Shown here one piece after another: positions 6,848-17,246 of a stretch of 64,000 bases of DNA. The DNA comes from Caballeronia sp031450805 (GTDB lineage: Bacteria > Pseudomonadota > Gammaproteobacteria > Burkholderiales > Burkholderiaceae), in contig NZ_JARTVY010000001.1 of NCBI RefSeq assembly GCF_031450805.1, positions 2,356,001-2,420,000 of the forward strand, given 5' to 3'. The translations under genes were made by a program, and so were the position numbers. A model generated the notes under the pieces. That model did no database searches, had not been told where the DNA came from, and worked only from the letters and a program-made list of their open reading frames with translations. How positions within the stretch are numbered: position 1 is the first letter of the stretch; each line of letters starts with the position of its first letter.

Positions 6848-9800
6848 ATGTCCTCGAAAGCCGTCAACGCGCAGTCCAATTCCCCCATCGCGCTCGTCAA
6901 GGCAGGTCAGCGTTTCGTGTTCGACGGCGCATCCGGCTCGTCGGATGCGCTCGCCATCGCGCGATATCGCGCCGCTCATCGCGAAGCCGTGCCTCTTCTG
7001 ACGGTGGTTTGCGCGAGCGCGGTCGATGCCCAGCGCCTCGCCGCCGAACTGCCCTACTTCGCGCCCGATGCCCGCGTGCGCCTGCTGCCCGACTGGGAAA
7101 CGCTGCCTTACGACACGTTCTCGCCGCACCAGGATCTCGTCTCCGAACGCCTCGCCACGCTGCACGATCTCGGCGAAGGACGCTGCGACATTCTCATCGT
7201 TCCCGCGACGACCGCGCTGTACCGGATGCCGCCGGCATCGTTCCTCGCGGCGTACACGTTCTCGTTCACGCAGGGCGAGCGCCTCGACGAAGCGAAGCTG
7301 AAGGCGCAACTGACGCTCGCGGGCTACGAGCACGTAAGCCAGGTCGTGCGGCCGGGCGAATATTGCGTGCGCGGATCGCTCATCGACCTTTATCCGATGG
7401 GTTCGCCGCTGCCGTATCGCATCGACTTGTTCGACGATCAGGTGGATTCCATCCGCGCCTTCGATCCCGACACGCAGCGCAGCCTCTACCCGGTGAAGGA
7501 TGTGCGCCTGCTGCCGGGCCGCGAATTTCCGTTCGACGAGGCAGCGCGCACCGCGTTCCGCAGCCGCTGGCGCGAAGTCTTCGAGGGCGATCCGAGCCGC
7601 TCGCAGATCTACAAGGACATCGGCAACGGGGTGCCGTCGGCGGGCATCGAATACTATCTGCCGCTCTTTTTCGACGATACCGCGACGCTCTTTCACTATC
7701 TGCCGCAAGGCTCGCAGCTTGCGTTCATCGGCGACCTCGATGCCGCGATCAAGCGCTTCACGCACGACACGAAGCAACGTTACGACTTCCTCTCGCACGA
7801 CCGCGAGCGGCCGCTTCTCGAACCGCGCCGTCTGTTCCTGACCGACGACGACTTCTTCACGTTCGCGAAGCCCTTCGCGCAACTGAAGTTTCCGGCGGCG
7901 CCCGAAGGCGGCTGGGCCGTGCCCTTGCCGGGTCTCGCGATCGACCGTCACGCGGAGGAGCCGCTGCTCGCGCTGCGTCATTATCTGGATCAGACTGAAA
8001 ATCGTGTGATGCTGGTCGCGGAATCGGCGGGCCGGCGCGAGACGATCCAGCAATTGCTCGCGGATAACGGCTTGCGTGGCGAGCTGCACGATACGTTTCA
8101 GGAGTGGCTCACCGCCGATGCGAAGTTCACGCTCGGCATTGCGCCGCTGGCGAACGGCTTTGCCTTGCCGGCAGAAAAGCTCGCCATTATTACGGAAACC
8201 GAACTATATGGACCGCTTGCGCGCCGCGCGGGGCGCCGTCGCCAGGAACAGGCCAGCAATGTCGATTCGATGGTGCGCGACCTCGCGGAACTCAAGGTCG
8301 GCGATCCGGTCGTGCATGCGCAGCATGGCATCGGCCGATACATGGGTCTCGTGTCGATGGACCTCGGCGAAGGCGAGACTGAGTTTCTGCACCTGGAGTA
8401 TCAGAACGAATCGAAGCTGTATGTGCCGGTCGCGCAGCTGCATGTGATTTCGCGCTATAGCGGCGCGGACCCGGAGAGCGCGCCGCTGCACCAGCTCGGT
8501 TCGGGTCAATGGGACAAGGCGAAGCGCAAGGCTGCGCAGCAGATTCGCGACACGGCAGCCGAATTGCTCAACCTCTATGCGCGCCGGGCGTCGCGTGAAG
8601 GCTTTGCGTTCAAGCTCGAACCGCGCGATTACACGAAGTTCGCGGAGAGCTTCGGTTTCGAGGAGACGCCGGACCAGGCGGCGGCGATTGCATCGGTGAT
8701 TGCGGACATGACGAGCGGCAAGCCGATGGATCGTCTCGTCTGCGGCGATGTCGGCTTCGGCAAGACGGAAGTCGCGTTGCGCGCGGCGTTCATCGCGGTG
8801 ATGGGCGGCAAGCAGGTCGCGATTCTTTCGCCTACCACGCTGCTCGCCGAACAGCACACGCAGACGTTTACAGACCGCTTCTCCGACTGGCCGGTGCGCA
8901 TCGCGGAACTATCGCGCTTCCGGACCGGCAAGGAAGTGTCGACGGCGGTGCAGCAGATCAACGAAGGCACGGTCGATATCGTGATCGGCACGCACAAGCT
9001 GTTGTCGAGCGATGTGAAGTTCAAGCGGCTGGGGCTCGTGATCATCGACGAGGAGCATCGCTTCGGCGTGCGTCAGAAGGAGGCGCTGAAGGCGTTGCGC
9101 GCGGAGGTCGATGTGCTGACGCTCACCGCGACGCCGATTCCCCGCACGCTCGGCATGGCGCTGGAGGGCTTGCGCGATTTCTCGGTGATCGCCACTGCGC
9201 CGCAGAAGCGTCTTGCGATCAAGACGTTCGTGCGGCGCGAGGACGACGGCGTGATCCGCGAGGCGATGCTGCGCGAACTGAAGCGCGGCGGACAGGTGTA
9301 CTTCCTGCATAACGAGGTGGAGACGATCGAGAACCGGCGCGCGATGCTCGAGGCGCTCGTGCCCGAGGCGCGTATAGCGGTGGCGCATGGACAGATGCAT
9401 GAGCGCGAACTGGAGCGCGTGATGCGAGATTTCGTCGGACAGCGTGCCAATGTGCTGTTGTGTACGACGATCATCGAGACGGGCATCGACGTGCCGAGCG
9501 CGAATACGATCCTCATGCACCGCGCGGACAAGTTCGGCCTTGCGCAGTTGCATCAGTTGCGCGGGCGGGTTGGACGGTCGCATCACCAGGCGTATGCATA
9601 TTTGCTGGTTCATGATCCGCAGTCGCTTACGAAGCAGGCGCAGCGTCGTCTGGAGGCGATCCAGCAGATGGAGGAATTGGGCTCGGGCTTTTATCTTGCG
9701 ATGCACGACCTCGAGATTCGCGGCACGGGCGAAGTGCTGGGCGACAAGCAGTCGGGCGAGATTCACGAGATCGGCTTCCAGCTTTATACGGACATGCTCA

Positions 9801-10324
9801 ACGATGCGGTGCGCGCGCTGAAGGACGGGCGCGAGCCTGATCTCAATGCGCCGCTTGCGGCGACGACGGAGATCAACCTGCACGCGCCGGCGATTCTTCC
9901 TGCGGAATATTGTGGTGATGTGCAGGAGCGGCTGTCGTTGTACAAGCGGCTTGCGAATTGCGAATCGAGCGATGCGATCGATGGCATTCTCGAAGAGTTG
10001 GTGGACCGTTTTGGCAAGTTGCCGGCGCAGGCGCATGCGCTGGTGGAGACGCACAGGTTGCGGCTCGCGGCCAAGCCGCTCGGCATTTCGAAGATCGATG
10101 CTGCGGAGCTTTCCATCTCGATGCAGTTCGTGCCGAATCCGCCGATCGATGCGATGCGGATCATCGAGATGGTGCAGAAGCATAAGCACATCAAGCTTGC
10201 CGGGCAGGATAAGTTGAGGATCGAATCCCGGAGTCCGGATCTGGCTGTGCGGATTGCGACGGTCAAGGAGACGCTGCGCGCGTTGGGGGCGCCGGTTCGG
10301 CAGCCGGCGGTCATTGGGCGTTGA
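6848..10324 (+). CDS. mfd: Transcription-repair coupling factor Mfd
   Basis: A 1158-residue protein of full family length. Domains in order: a UvrB-like N-terminal region (to about 350), an RNA polymerase-interacting Tudor-like domain near 475-560 (VGDPVVHAQHGIGRYMG), the translocase with Walker A CGDVGFGKTEVALRA near 640 and DEEH box near 735 plus helicase motifs (LTATPIPRTLGM, GRVGRSHHQAYAYLL), and a C-terminal regulatory domain. Mfd displaces RNA polymerase stalled at lesions and recruits UvrA. A TATAAT at 6772-6777 may be its -10 box, without a clear -35. Codon choice becomes less GC-rich toward the 3' end. Confidence 0.97.
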   Translation: MSSKAVNAQSNSPIALVKAGQRFVFDGASGSSDALAIARYRAAHREAVPLLTVVCASAVDAQRLAAELPYFAPDARVRLLPDWETLPYDTFSPHQDLVSERLATLHDLGEGRCDILIVPATTALYRMPPASFLAAYTFSFTQGERLDEAKLKAQLTLAGYEHVSQVVRPGEYCVRGSLIDLYPMGSPLPYRIDLFDDQVDSIRAFDPDTQRSLYPVKDVRLLPGREFPFDEAARTAFRSRWREVFEGDPSRSQIYKDIGNGVPSAGIEYYLPLFFDDTATLFHYLPQGSQLAFIGDLDAAIKRFTHDTKQRYDFLSHDRERPLLEPRRLFLTDDDFFTFAKPFAQLKFPAAPEGGWAVPLPGLAIDRHAEEPLLALRHYLDQTENRVMLVAESAGRRETIQQLLADNGLRGELHDTFQEWLTADAKFTLGIAPLANGFALPAEKLAIITETELYGPLARRAGRRRQEQASNVDSMVRDLAELKVGDPVVHAQHGIGRYMGLVSMDLGEGETEFLHLEYQNESKLYVPVAQLHVISRYSGADPESAPLHQLGSGQWDKAKRKAAQQIRDTAAELLNLYARRASREGFAFKLEPRDYTKFAESFGFEETPDQAAAIASVIADMTSGKPMDRLVCGDVGFGKTEVALRAAFIAVMGGKQVAILSPTTLLAEQHTQTFTDRFSDWPVRIAELSRFRTGKEVSTAVQQINEGTVDIVIGTHKLLSSDVKFKRLGLVIIDEEHRFGVRQKEALKALRAEVDVLTLTATPIPRTLGMALEGLRDFSVIATAPQKRLAIKTFVRREDDGVIREAMLRELKRGGQVYFLHNEVETIENRRAMLEALVPEARIAVAHGQMHERELERVMRDFVGQRANVLLCTTIIETGIDVPSANTILMHRADKFGLAQLHQLRGRVGRSHHQAYAYLLVHDPQSLTKQAQRRLEAIQQMEELGSGFYLAMHDLEIRGTGEVLGDKQSGEIHEIGFQLYTDMLNDAVRALKDGREPDLNAPLAATTEINLHAPAILPAEYCGDVQERLSLYKRLANCESSDAIDGILEELVDRFGKLPAQAHALVETHRLRLAAKPLGISKIDAAELSISMQFVPNPPIDAMRIIEMVQKHKHIKLAGQDKLRIESRSPDLAVRIATVKETLRALGAPVRQPAVIGR

Positions 10325-10363
10325 ATGTTGTTGCTTCGTTGAGCTTGTGTTCGTGTCGGGCTA

Positions 10364-10627
10364 ATTAGTGCGCCCCTCCCTGCGGTGTTAACGAGCCAAG
10401 GGGCTCGGAGGACGTAAATGGTCAGTGGGCGTGGAAGGTGATTCAGGGCTCTGTCAAGCTGAGTGCCACCGATGTTCTACGAAGTGACCAAACGGTGACT
10501 GCTTTGGGCCAGAAAAGCTGCTTTCTTTGGTTACTTTCTTTGCATGGGACCAGAGTAAGGCGCTAAAGCGCGAACTCTGGTCGACAGCCAAGAAAGTGAC
10601 CCCCGCCCCGGGGAGGGGCGCACTAAT
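10364..10627. repeat. 264-base palindromic element with 17-base terminal inverted repeats
   Basis: ATTAGTGCGCCCCTCCC at 10364-10380 recurs as its exact reverse complement at 10611-10627. Inside the right half is a long hairpin: GGTTACTTTCTTTG (10529-10542) pairs with CAAGAAAGTGACC (10589-10601) with a small mismatch, and GACCAGAGT (10548-10556) pairs exactly with ACTCTGGTC (10574-10582). There is no coding capacity of note. The structure suggests an interspersed intergenic element, MITE-like or REP-like. From memory, TTACTTTCTTTG/CAAAGAAAGT palindromes are common between genes in Paraburkholderia relatives. No second copy was noticed in this window. Confidence 0.55.
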
Positions 10628-10643
10628 AGACCGACGCGAGATC

Positions 10644-10709
10644 AAGCTCACCGACAAGCAAGGCTCGCCGACAAGCAAGCTCACCGACAAGCAAGGCTCA
10701 CCGACAAGC
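10644..10709. repeat. 33-base tandem repeat, two copies
   Basis: Two 33-base copies (10644-10676 and 10677-10709) differ at one base. Each consists of a 16-base and a 17-base half ending in CCGACAAGC, so the region is really four copies of a 16/17-base unit. It starts 16 bases after the right arm of the inverted-repeat element. Confidence 0.85.
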
Positions 10710-10820
10710 AAGCCCAATAACCAGAGACCAATCCGTAGCCGAGCAACGGCAAGAAACCCTTCCTGCGGGCCAGCAAAAAAACTTTGCGCTATGATCGACC
10801 CGAACCCCAGGAGTAAAAAA

Positions 10821-12044
10821 ATGTCCCATGTCGCTGACACGGCGCACGCCGAATCCCGAACGCAAGAAACCCCCAAATCCCTGCCGTGGGTCGAACGGCT
10901 AGTCTCCTTCGACACGGTGAGCCGCAACCCGAACCTCGGCCTGATCGAAACCGTGCGCGACGACCTGCGCGCCGCAGGCATCGAATCGACGATCACGACC
11001 GATCCGCGCGGCCAATGGGCCAACCTCTTCGCAACCGTCCCCGCGCACGACGGCCAAACGAACGGCGGCATCGTACTGTCAGGTCATACGGATGTCGTGC
11101 CGGTCGACGGCCAGGACTGGGCGAGCGATCCGTTCAAGCCCGAAGTGCGCGACGGCCTGCTCTACGGCCGCGGAACCTGCGACATGAAAGGCTTCATCGG
11201 CGCCGCCCTCGCCATGCTGCCGACAATGCAGGCGACCAGACTCGCGAAGCCTATCCACTTCGCGCTCTCCTTCGATGAAGAAATCGGCTGCGCCGGCGCT
11301 CCGCTGATGATCGCCGACCTGCAAAAGCGCGGCGTGCGTCCCGATGGCTGCATCGTCGGCGAACCCACGTCGATGCGCCCCATCATCGCGCACAAGGGCA
11401 TCAACGCATTCCGATGCTGCGTGCGCGGCGCGGCGGCCCACTCGTCGCTGACGCCGAAAGGCCTCAACGCGATCGAATACGCCGCGCGGCTCATCTGCTT
11501 CATCCGCGACGTCGCCGATGAATTCCGCGCCCAGGGTCCGTTCGACGAACTCTACGACGTGCCCTTCACCACCGTGCAAACGAGCACGATCAAGGGCGGC
11601 AATGCGCTCAACACCGTGCCCGCCGAATGCAGCTTCGACTTCGAGTTCCGCAACCTGCCGACGATGGACCCCGAGCGCATCTTCGCGCGCATCGAGTCGT
11701 ATGCGCGCGAGACGCTCGTGCCGAAGATGCTGAAGGAAAACGGCAACGCAGCGATCGAATTCTCGAAGATCGCCTCCGCGCCGGGACTCGACGCGACCGA
11801 ACAGGCCGCCATCACGCAGCTCGTGCGCGCGCTCACCGAGAACCAGGAGAAACGCAAGGTCGCCTATGGCACCGAAGCGGGCCTCTTCGCGCTCGCCGGT
11901 GTGCCGAGCATCGTGTGCGGGCCGGGCAACATCGAACAGGCTCACAAAGCGAACGAATACGTCGCGCTCGAACAGCTCGCCGCATGCGAAGCGTTCCTCG
12001 GCAAGTTCATTCACAGCATGTCGGTCGAAGCGCAGGCGCGCTGA
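10821..12044 (+). CDS. argE: Acetylornithine deacetylase ArgE
   Basis: A 407-residue M20-family metallohydrolase. Metal-site motifs are clear: SGHTDVVPV, GRGTCDMKGF, and the catalytic and metal glutamates in DEEIGC, followed by IVGEPTS. A dimerisation lid (about 190-300) includes KGGNALNTVPAECSF. The enzyme removes the acetyl group from N-acetylornithine in arginine synthesis. The start at 10821 has CAGGAG seven bases before it. The frame stays open upstream into the repeat region, but that part has no signal for translation. The dehydratase-like gene follows after 21 bases. Confidence 0.9.
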   Translation: MSHVADTAHAESRTQETPKSLPWVERLVSFDTVSRNPNLGLIETVRDDLRAAGIESTITTDPRGQWANLFATVPAHDGQTNGGIVLSGHTDVVPVDGQDWASDPFKPEVRDGLLYGRGTCDMKGFIGAALAMLPTMQATRLAKPIHFALSFDEEIGCAGAPLMIADLQKRGVRPDGCIVGEPTSMRPIIAHKGINAFRCCVRGAAAHSSLTPKGLNAIEYAARLICFIRDVADEFRAQGPFDELYDVPFTTVQTSTIKGGNALNTVPAECSFDFEFRNLPTMDPERIFARIESYARETLVPKMLKENGNAAIEFSKIASAPGLDATEQAAITQLVRALTENQEKRKVAYGTEAGLFALAGVPSIVCGPGNIEQAHKANEYVALEQLAACEAFLGKFIHSMSVEAQAR

Positions 12045-12065
12045 ACCTTCGGATCAACGAGAGCC

Positions 12066-13070
12066 ATGTCCACAGCCACGCAGCATTCCGACAATACAAT
12101 CGACGGAACACCCATTCCCACGCTCGACGACATCGCCGAGCAGCACATGGCCCTGATGCCCTGGGTCATGCGCACGCCGGTCTTCGAGCGCCAGGACTTT
12201 CCGACGCTCGAAGGCACGCCGGTCACGTTCAAGTTCGAACTGCTGCAGGCGAGCGGCTCGTTCAAGGCGCGCGGCGCGATCTCGAACATCCTCGCACTCA
12301 ACAGCGACGAGCGCACCGCCGGCGTGACGTGTGTATCGGCGGGCAATCATGCGGTCGCGGTCGCGTACGCGGCGCATCGCATGGAAGTGAGCGCGAAGGT
12401 GGTCATCACGAAGAACGCGAGTCCGACGCGCATCGCGCTGTGCCGTCGCTACGGCGCGGAAGTCGTGTTCGCGGAAAACGTCGCCGAAGCATTCGAGATC
12501 GTGCGGCGCATCGAAGCGGAAGAAGGACGCTTCTTCGTGCATCCGTTCAATGGCTATCGCACGGTGCTGGGGACGGCGACGCTCGGCTACGAATGGACGT
12601 CGCAGGCGCCGGACCTGGAAGCGGTGATTCTGCCGATCGGCGGCGGCGGACTGGCTGCGGGGGTATCGACGGCAATGCGCCTCGCCAATCCGTCACTGCA
12701 TGTGTACGGCGTGGAGCCGGAAGGCGCCGACGCGATGAGCCGCAGCTTCGCGGCGAACCATACGGTGAAGATGGGCGCGATGCAAAGCATCGCCGATTCG
12801 CTGATGGCGCCGCATACCGAGCAGTACAGCTACGAGCTTTGCCGGCGGCATATCGATGAAGTCGTCACCGTGTCGGATGGTGAATTGCGGCGCGGGATGC
12901 AGCAGTTGTTCAACGAACTGAAGCTCGCGGTCGAGCCGGCGTGCGCTGCGGCCACGGCGGCTCTCCTCGGCCCGCTGCGCGAGCGCCTGCAAGGCAAGCG
13001 CGTGGGCGTGCTGCTGTGCGGAACCAATACGGATGCCGCGACGTTCGGGCGGCATATGGCTCACGCGTGA
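12066..13070 (+). CDS. Threonine/serine dehydratase-like PLP enzyme
   Basis: A 334-residue fold-type II PLP protein of the IlvA catalytic family without the C-terminal ACT-like regulatory domain of biosynthetic IlvA. The cofactor lysine is Lys67 in SGSFKARGA, the phosphate-binding glycine loop is GGGGLAAG near 185, and SAGNHAVAVA is the conserved asparagine loop. It probably deaminates threonine or serine, or acts as a related racemase or ammonia-lyase; sequence alone cannot choose. It follows argE by 21 bases, and a strong hairpin ends the unit. Confidence 0.88.
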   Translation: MSTATQHSDNTIDGTPIPTLDDIAEQHMALMPWVMRTPVFERQDFPTLEGTPVTFKFELLQASGSFKARGAISNILALNSDERTAGVTCVSAGNHAVAVAYAAHRMEVSAKVVITKNASPTRIALCRRYGAEVVFAENVAEAFEIVRRIEAEEGRFFVHPFNGYRTVLGTATLGYEWTSQAPDLEAVILPIGGGGLAAGVSTAMRLANPSLHVYGVEPEGADAMSRSFAANHTVKMGAMQSIADSLMAPHTEQYSYELCRRHIDEVVTVSDGELRRGMQQLFNELKLAVEPACAAATAALLGPLRERLQGKRVGVLLCGTNTDAATFGRHMAHA

Positions 13071-13080
13071 GCGTCATAGG

Positions 13081-13108
13081 AAGCGGCCCGTCCCGCACGG
13101 GCCGCTTT
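13081..13108. terminator. Bidirectional terminator between the dehydratase gene and potI
   Basis: A perfect 11-base stem, AAGCGGCCCGT (13081-13091) with ACGGGCCGCTT (13097-13107), five-base loop, lies between two convergent genes. The ends supply A and T residues on either strand, though the T run is short. Confidence 0.65.
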
Positions 13109-13113
13109 CGCAA

Positions 13114-13935
13114 TCACATCACCGCCGCGAGCCGCCTTCTCTCGCTCCTTTGCATGAAGTAATTCGCGGCGATCACCCCTACCGTCACCAGCGCGATGAA
13201 CAACGTCGCGAGCGCGTTCATCTCCGGATTCAATCCGAGCCGCACGCGCGAGAACACCACGAGCGGCAGCGTCGTCGAGCCCGGTCCGGACAGGAACGCC
13301 GACAACACGAGATCGTCGATCGACAACGTGAACGACAAAAGCCATCCCGCCACCAGCGCCTGCGAAATCAGCGGCAGCGTAATCGAAAAGAACACGCGCA
13401 GCGGCGTCGCGCCGAGATCCAGCGCCGCCTCTTCCAGCGACGGATTCAGCTCCCGCACACGCGATTCCACGATGATCGCGACATAAGAGATGCACAGCAT
13501 CACGTGCCCGACCCAGATGGTGAAGAACCCGCGCCCCGCCGGCCAGCCGATGAGCTTCGCCATCTCGACGAACAGCAGCAGGAGCGAGATGCCCTGGATG
13601 ACCTCGGGTATCACGAGCGGCGCGTTGATCATGCCCGTGTACAGCGTGAAGCCGCGAAAGCGCCCCATGCGCGCGAGGACGAAGCCCGCCCACGTGCCGA
13701 TCACAACCGACGCGCACGCCGTCAAGAACGCGATGCGCAGCGACAGCCACGCTGCGTTGATGAGCTCGTCGTCGGTCCACAACGCGCGATACCACTTCAA
13801 CGAAAACTCCGTCCACACCGTGACGAGCGGCGAGTCGTTGAACGAATAGACGATCAGGCTGATGATCGGGATATACAGGAACGCGAACCCGATCCCGAGC
13901 GAGGTGATCTGAAGCGAACGGCTCGGCTTGATCAT
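13114..13935 (-). CDS. potI: Putrescine/spermidine ABC transporter permease PotI
   Basis: A 273-residue binding-protein-dependent permease with about six membrane helices. The cytoplasmic EAA loop EEAALDLGATPLRVFFSI contacts the ATPase. The YNAPLVIPE-like segment (MINAPLVIPEVI) and SIDDLVLSAFLSGPG are typical of PotI/PotC. The start overlaps the end of potH by four bases (ATGA). It is the last gene of potF-G-H-I. Confidence 0.92.
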   Translation of the reverse strand: MIKPSRSLQITSLGIGFAFLYIPIISLIVYSFNDSPLVTVWTEFSLKWYRALWTDDELINAAWLSLRIAFLTACASVVIGTWAGFVLARMGRFRGFTLYTGMINAPLVIPEVIQGISLLLLFVEMAKLIGWPAGRGFFTIWVGHVMLCISYVAIIVESRVRELNPSLEEAALDLGATPLRVFFSITLPLISQALVAGWLLSFTLSIDDLVLSAFLSGPGSTTLPLVVFSRVRLGLNPEMNALATLFIALVTVGVIAANYFMQRSERRRLAAVM

Positions 13936-14833
13936 CGTTTCTGCTCCAGTTGCTTCGCCTGGAAGTGCTGAAAGAGCGCCATCGGCACGAGCAGCAGCAG
14001 GACCATCGCGCAGGTGACGGCGGAGGCCATCGGCCAGTCGGCGTTATCGAAGAACTCGTTCCACATGACGCGGCCGATCATCAGCGTATCGGCGCCGCCG
14101 AGCAATTCGGGAATCACATACTCGCCCACCGCCGGAATGAACACGAGCAGACAGCCCGCGATAATGCCGTTCTTCGACAGCGGCAGCGTGATCTGCACGA
14201 ACGCCTTCCACGGCTTGGCGCCGAGATCGTAGGCGGCCTCGAGCAAGGTCAGATCCATTTTCACGAGATGCGCGTAAAGCGGCATCACGAGAAACGGCAA
14301 GTACGAATACACCATGCCGATATATACCGCGATATTCGTGTGATACAGCTCGATCGGCGTATGAATCAGTCCGATCGACATCAGGAAGTTATTCAGTAAT
14401 CCGTTGTTCTTCAGAATGCCGATCCACGCATACACGCGAATCAGAAACGACGTCCAGAACGGCAGCATCACGGCCATCAACAACAGATTGCGCGTTTCGG
14501 GATTCGACCGCGCGATGTAATACGCCATCGGATAGCCGATCAGCAGGCACAGCACCGTCGAAACCGCCGCGACCAGCAGCGAATTCATGTAGGTCGCGAA
14601 GTACAGGCTGTCGGTCAGCAGGAACGCGTAGTGAGAAAAATCGAGCGCGATGTTCATCACGCCCTCTTTCAGCGTCAGCAGTTCCGTGTACGGCGGAATG
14701 CCCAACTGGCTGTCCGCGAAGCTGATCTTCACGACCAGCAGAAACGGCACGAAAAAGAGCAGCAGCAGCCACACATACGGCCCCGCGATGACCGCCGTGC
14801 GGCCCGAAAGCCCAAGACGTTCGGCGATCATCT

Positions 14834-14837
<4 letters not shown>
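13932..14837 (-). CDS. potH: Putrescine/spermidine ABC transporter permease PotH
   Basis: A 301-residue inner membrane permease with a long first helix, about six membrane spans and the EAA loop LEAAYDLGAKPWKAFVQITL. The start at 14837 (MKMIAERL) overlaps the potG stop by four bases; an ATG 33 bases further upstream lies inside potG and is less likely. PotH and PotI form the membrane channel for polyamine delivered by PotF. Confidence 0.92.
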
Positions 14838-15991
<1,154 letters not shown>

Positions 15992-16056
15992 GATTGCCTG
16001 TTCGACTCCTGCGTCTGTCGTTCGCGAGCCCGCCTTCGTTCGGCGGATCACGAACA

Positions 16057-16080
16057 AAGCCCCCGGAGGTCCGAGGGCTT
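16057..16080 (-). terminator. Hairpin between potF and potG
   Basis: AAGCCCCCGGA (16057-16067) pairs with TCCGAGGGCTT (16070-16080) with one mismatch and a very tight loop. On the transcribed strand it ends GGGGGCTTTGTTCG, a poor T run. It may partly terminate or protect the upstream transcript so that the binding protein is made in excess of the transporter. Confidence 0.5.
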
Positions 16081-16112
16081 CGTCGTTTCAATGAATAACC
16101 GGCTGTCCCGAC

Positions 16113-17246
16113 TCAGCGGCCGGACTTGAATTCGGTCCACAGCCGCGTCTGCAGGCGCTGGACCTCCGGCGGCAACGGCTTGAGCAGGAACAAGGTCTTG
16201 ATGACGTCCTGCGGCGGATACACGGCCGGATCGTTCGCCACGTCCTTGTCCACGTACTTGCGCGCTTCGAGATTGGCGCTCGGGTAATAGACCGCGTTCG
16301 TGATCGCGGCGTGCACCTGCGGCGTCTCGATGTAGTTGATCCACTCGTGCGCGGCTTCCTTGTTCTTCGCGTCCTTCGGAATCGCCATCACGTCGAACCA
16401 CACGGGCGCGCCGCCCTTCGGGATGTAGTACTCGATCTTGAACGGCTTCTTCGCCTCGATCGCGCGATGCTTCGCGATCACGACGTCGCCCGACCAGCCG
16501 TAGGCAAAGCAGATGTCGCCGCCGACCATGTCGTTGATATAGCCGGACGAGTTGAACTGCGTGATGTACGGGCGAATCTTCTTGAGCATGGCGAGCGCTT
16601 CGCGATAATCGGCCGGATTCGTGCTCATCGGATCCTTGCCCATGTAGTGCAGCGCCGCCGCGAACATCTGGTCGGGCGCATCCAGCACCGACACGCCGCA
16701 CGCCTTCAGCTTCGAGATGTTCTCGGGCTTGAAGAGAATGTCCCAGTTGTTGAGCGCGGTGTTCGCGCCGAGAATCTGTTTCGCCTTGTCGACGTTATAG
16801 CCGAGGCCGGTCGTGCCGTAAGCCCAGGGCACCGAGTACTGGTTGCCGGGGTCCGCGCCCGCGACGAGCTTCATCAGTTCGGGATCCAGATACTTGAGGT
16901 TCGGCAGCTTCGACTTGTCGAGCGGCGAGAAGATGTTCGCGGCGATCTGCTTGCCGGCGTAGTTGCTCGTCGGCACGACGATGTCGTAGCCCGAATTGCC
17001 GGTCAGCAGCTTGGCCTGCAGGGTGTCGTCGCTGTCGTAGTTGTCGTACTTCACCTTGACGCCGGTCTGCTTGGTGAAGTTGGGAATCGTGTCCTTGGCG
17101 ATGTAGTCCGACCAGTTGTACACGTTGAGCTGCGTATCTTTCGCCGATGCCGCGAGCGGAAGCAGCGTGGCCGCGCATACTAGCGCACCCGCGAGTTGTC
17201 CGAGCTTGGACCGCTTCGAAGCGCAAGCCGCCAGTTTTCCGTTCAT
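16113..17246 (-). CDS. potF: Putrescine-binding periplasmic protein PotF
   Basis: A 377-residue solute-binding protein. The start at 17246 has GGGAGAAACGGG before it and gives a signal peptide (basic N-terminus, hydrophobic core, cleavage after AASA). LNVYNWSDYIAKDTI at the mature N-terminus and YDNYDSDDTLQAKLLTG are PotF/PotD hallmarks, and VPWAYGTTGLGYN lines the ligand pocket. It captures polyamine in the periplasm for PotGHI, encoded immediately downstream after a hairpin. Confidence 0.93.
   Translation of the reverse strand: MNGKLAACASKRSKLGQLAGALVCAATLLPLAASAKDTQLNVYNWSDYIAKDTIPNFTKQTGVKVKYDNYDSDDTLQAKLLTGNSGYDIVVPTSNYAGKQIAANIFSPLDKSKLPNLKYLDPELMKLVAGADPGNQYSVPWAYGTTGLGYNVDKAKQILGANTALNNWDILFKPENISKLKACGVSVLDAPDQMFAAALHYMGKDPMSTNPADYREALAMLKKIRPYITQFNSSGYINDMVGGDICFAYGWSGDVVIAKHRAIEAKKPFKIEYYIPKGGAPVWFDVMAIPKDAKNKEAAHEWINYIETPQVHAAITNAVYYPSANLEARKYVDKDVANDPAVYPPQDVIKTLFLLKPLPPEVQRLQTRLWTEFKSGR

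Larger units (their letters stand above)
10325..10820 (+). other. Gene-free stretch between mfd and argE
   Basis: No convincing gene lies in these 496 bases. They contain the inverted-repeat element at 10364-10627, the 33-base tandem repeat at 10644-10709, a small hairpin GAGCC-AAGG-GGCTC near 10392, and a TATGAT box at 10790-10795 that may belong to the argE promoter. CAGGAG before the argE start is at 10808-10813. Confidence 0.7.

Noticed and set aside
10527..10820. Upstream extension of the argE reading frame, about 98 codons
   Set aside because: It runs through the palindromic element and tandem repeats, encodes a repetitive unlikely peptide, and argE has a proper ribosome site at 10808-10813.
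10454..11071. Open frame of about 205 codons on the minus strand with a repeated peptide
   Set aside because: It overlaps argE antisense and its repeat merely reflects the 33-base DNA repeat.
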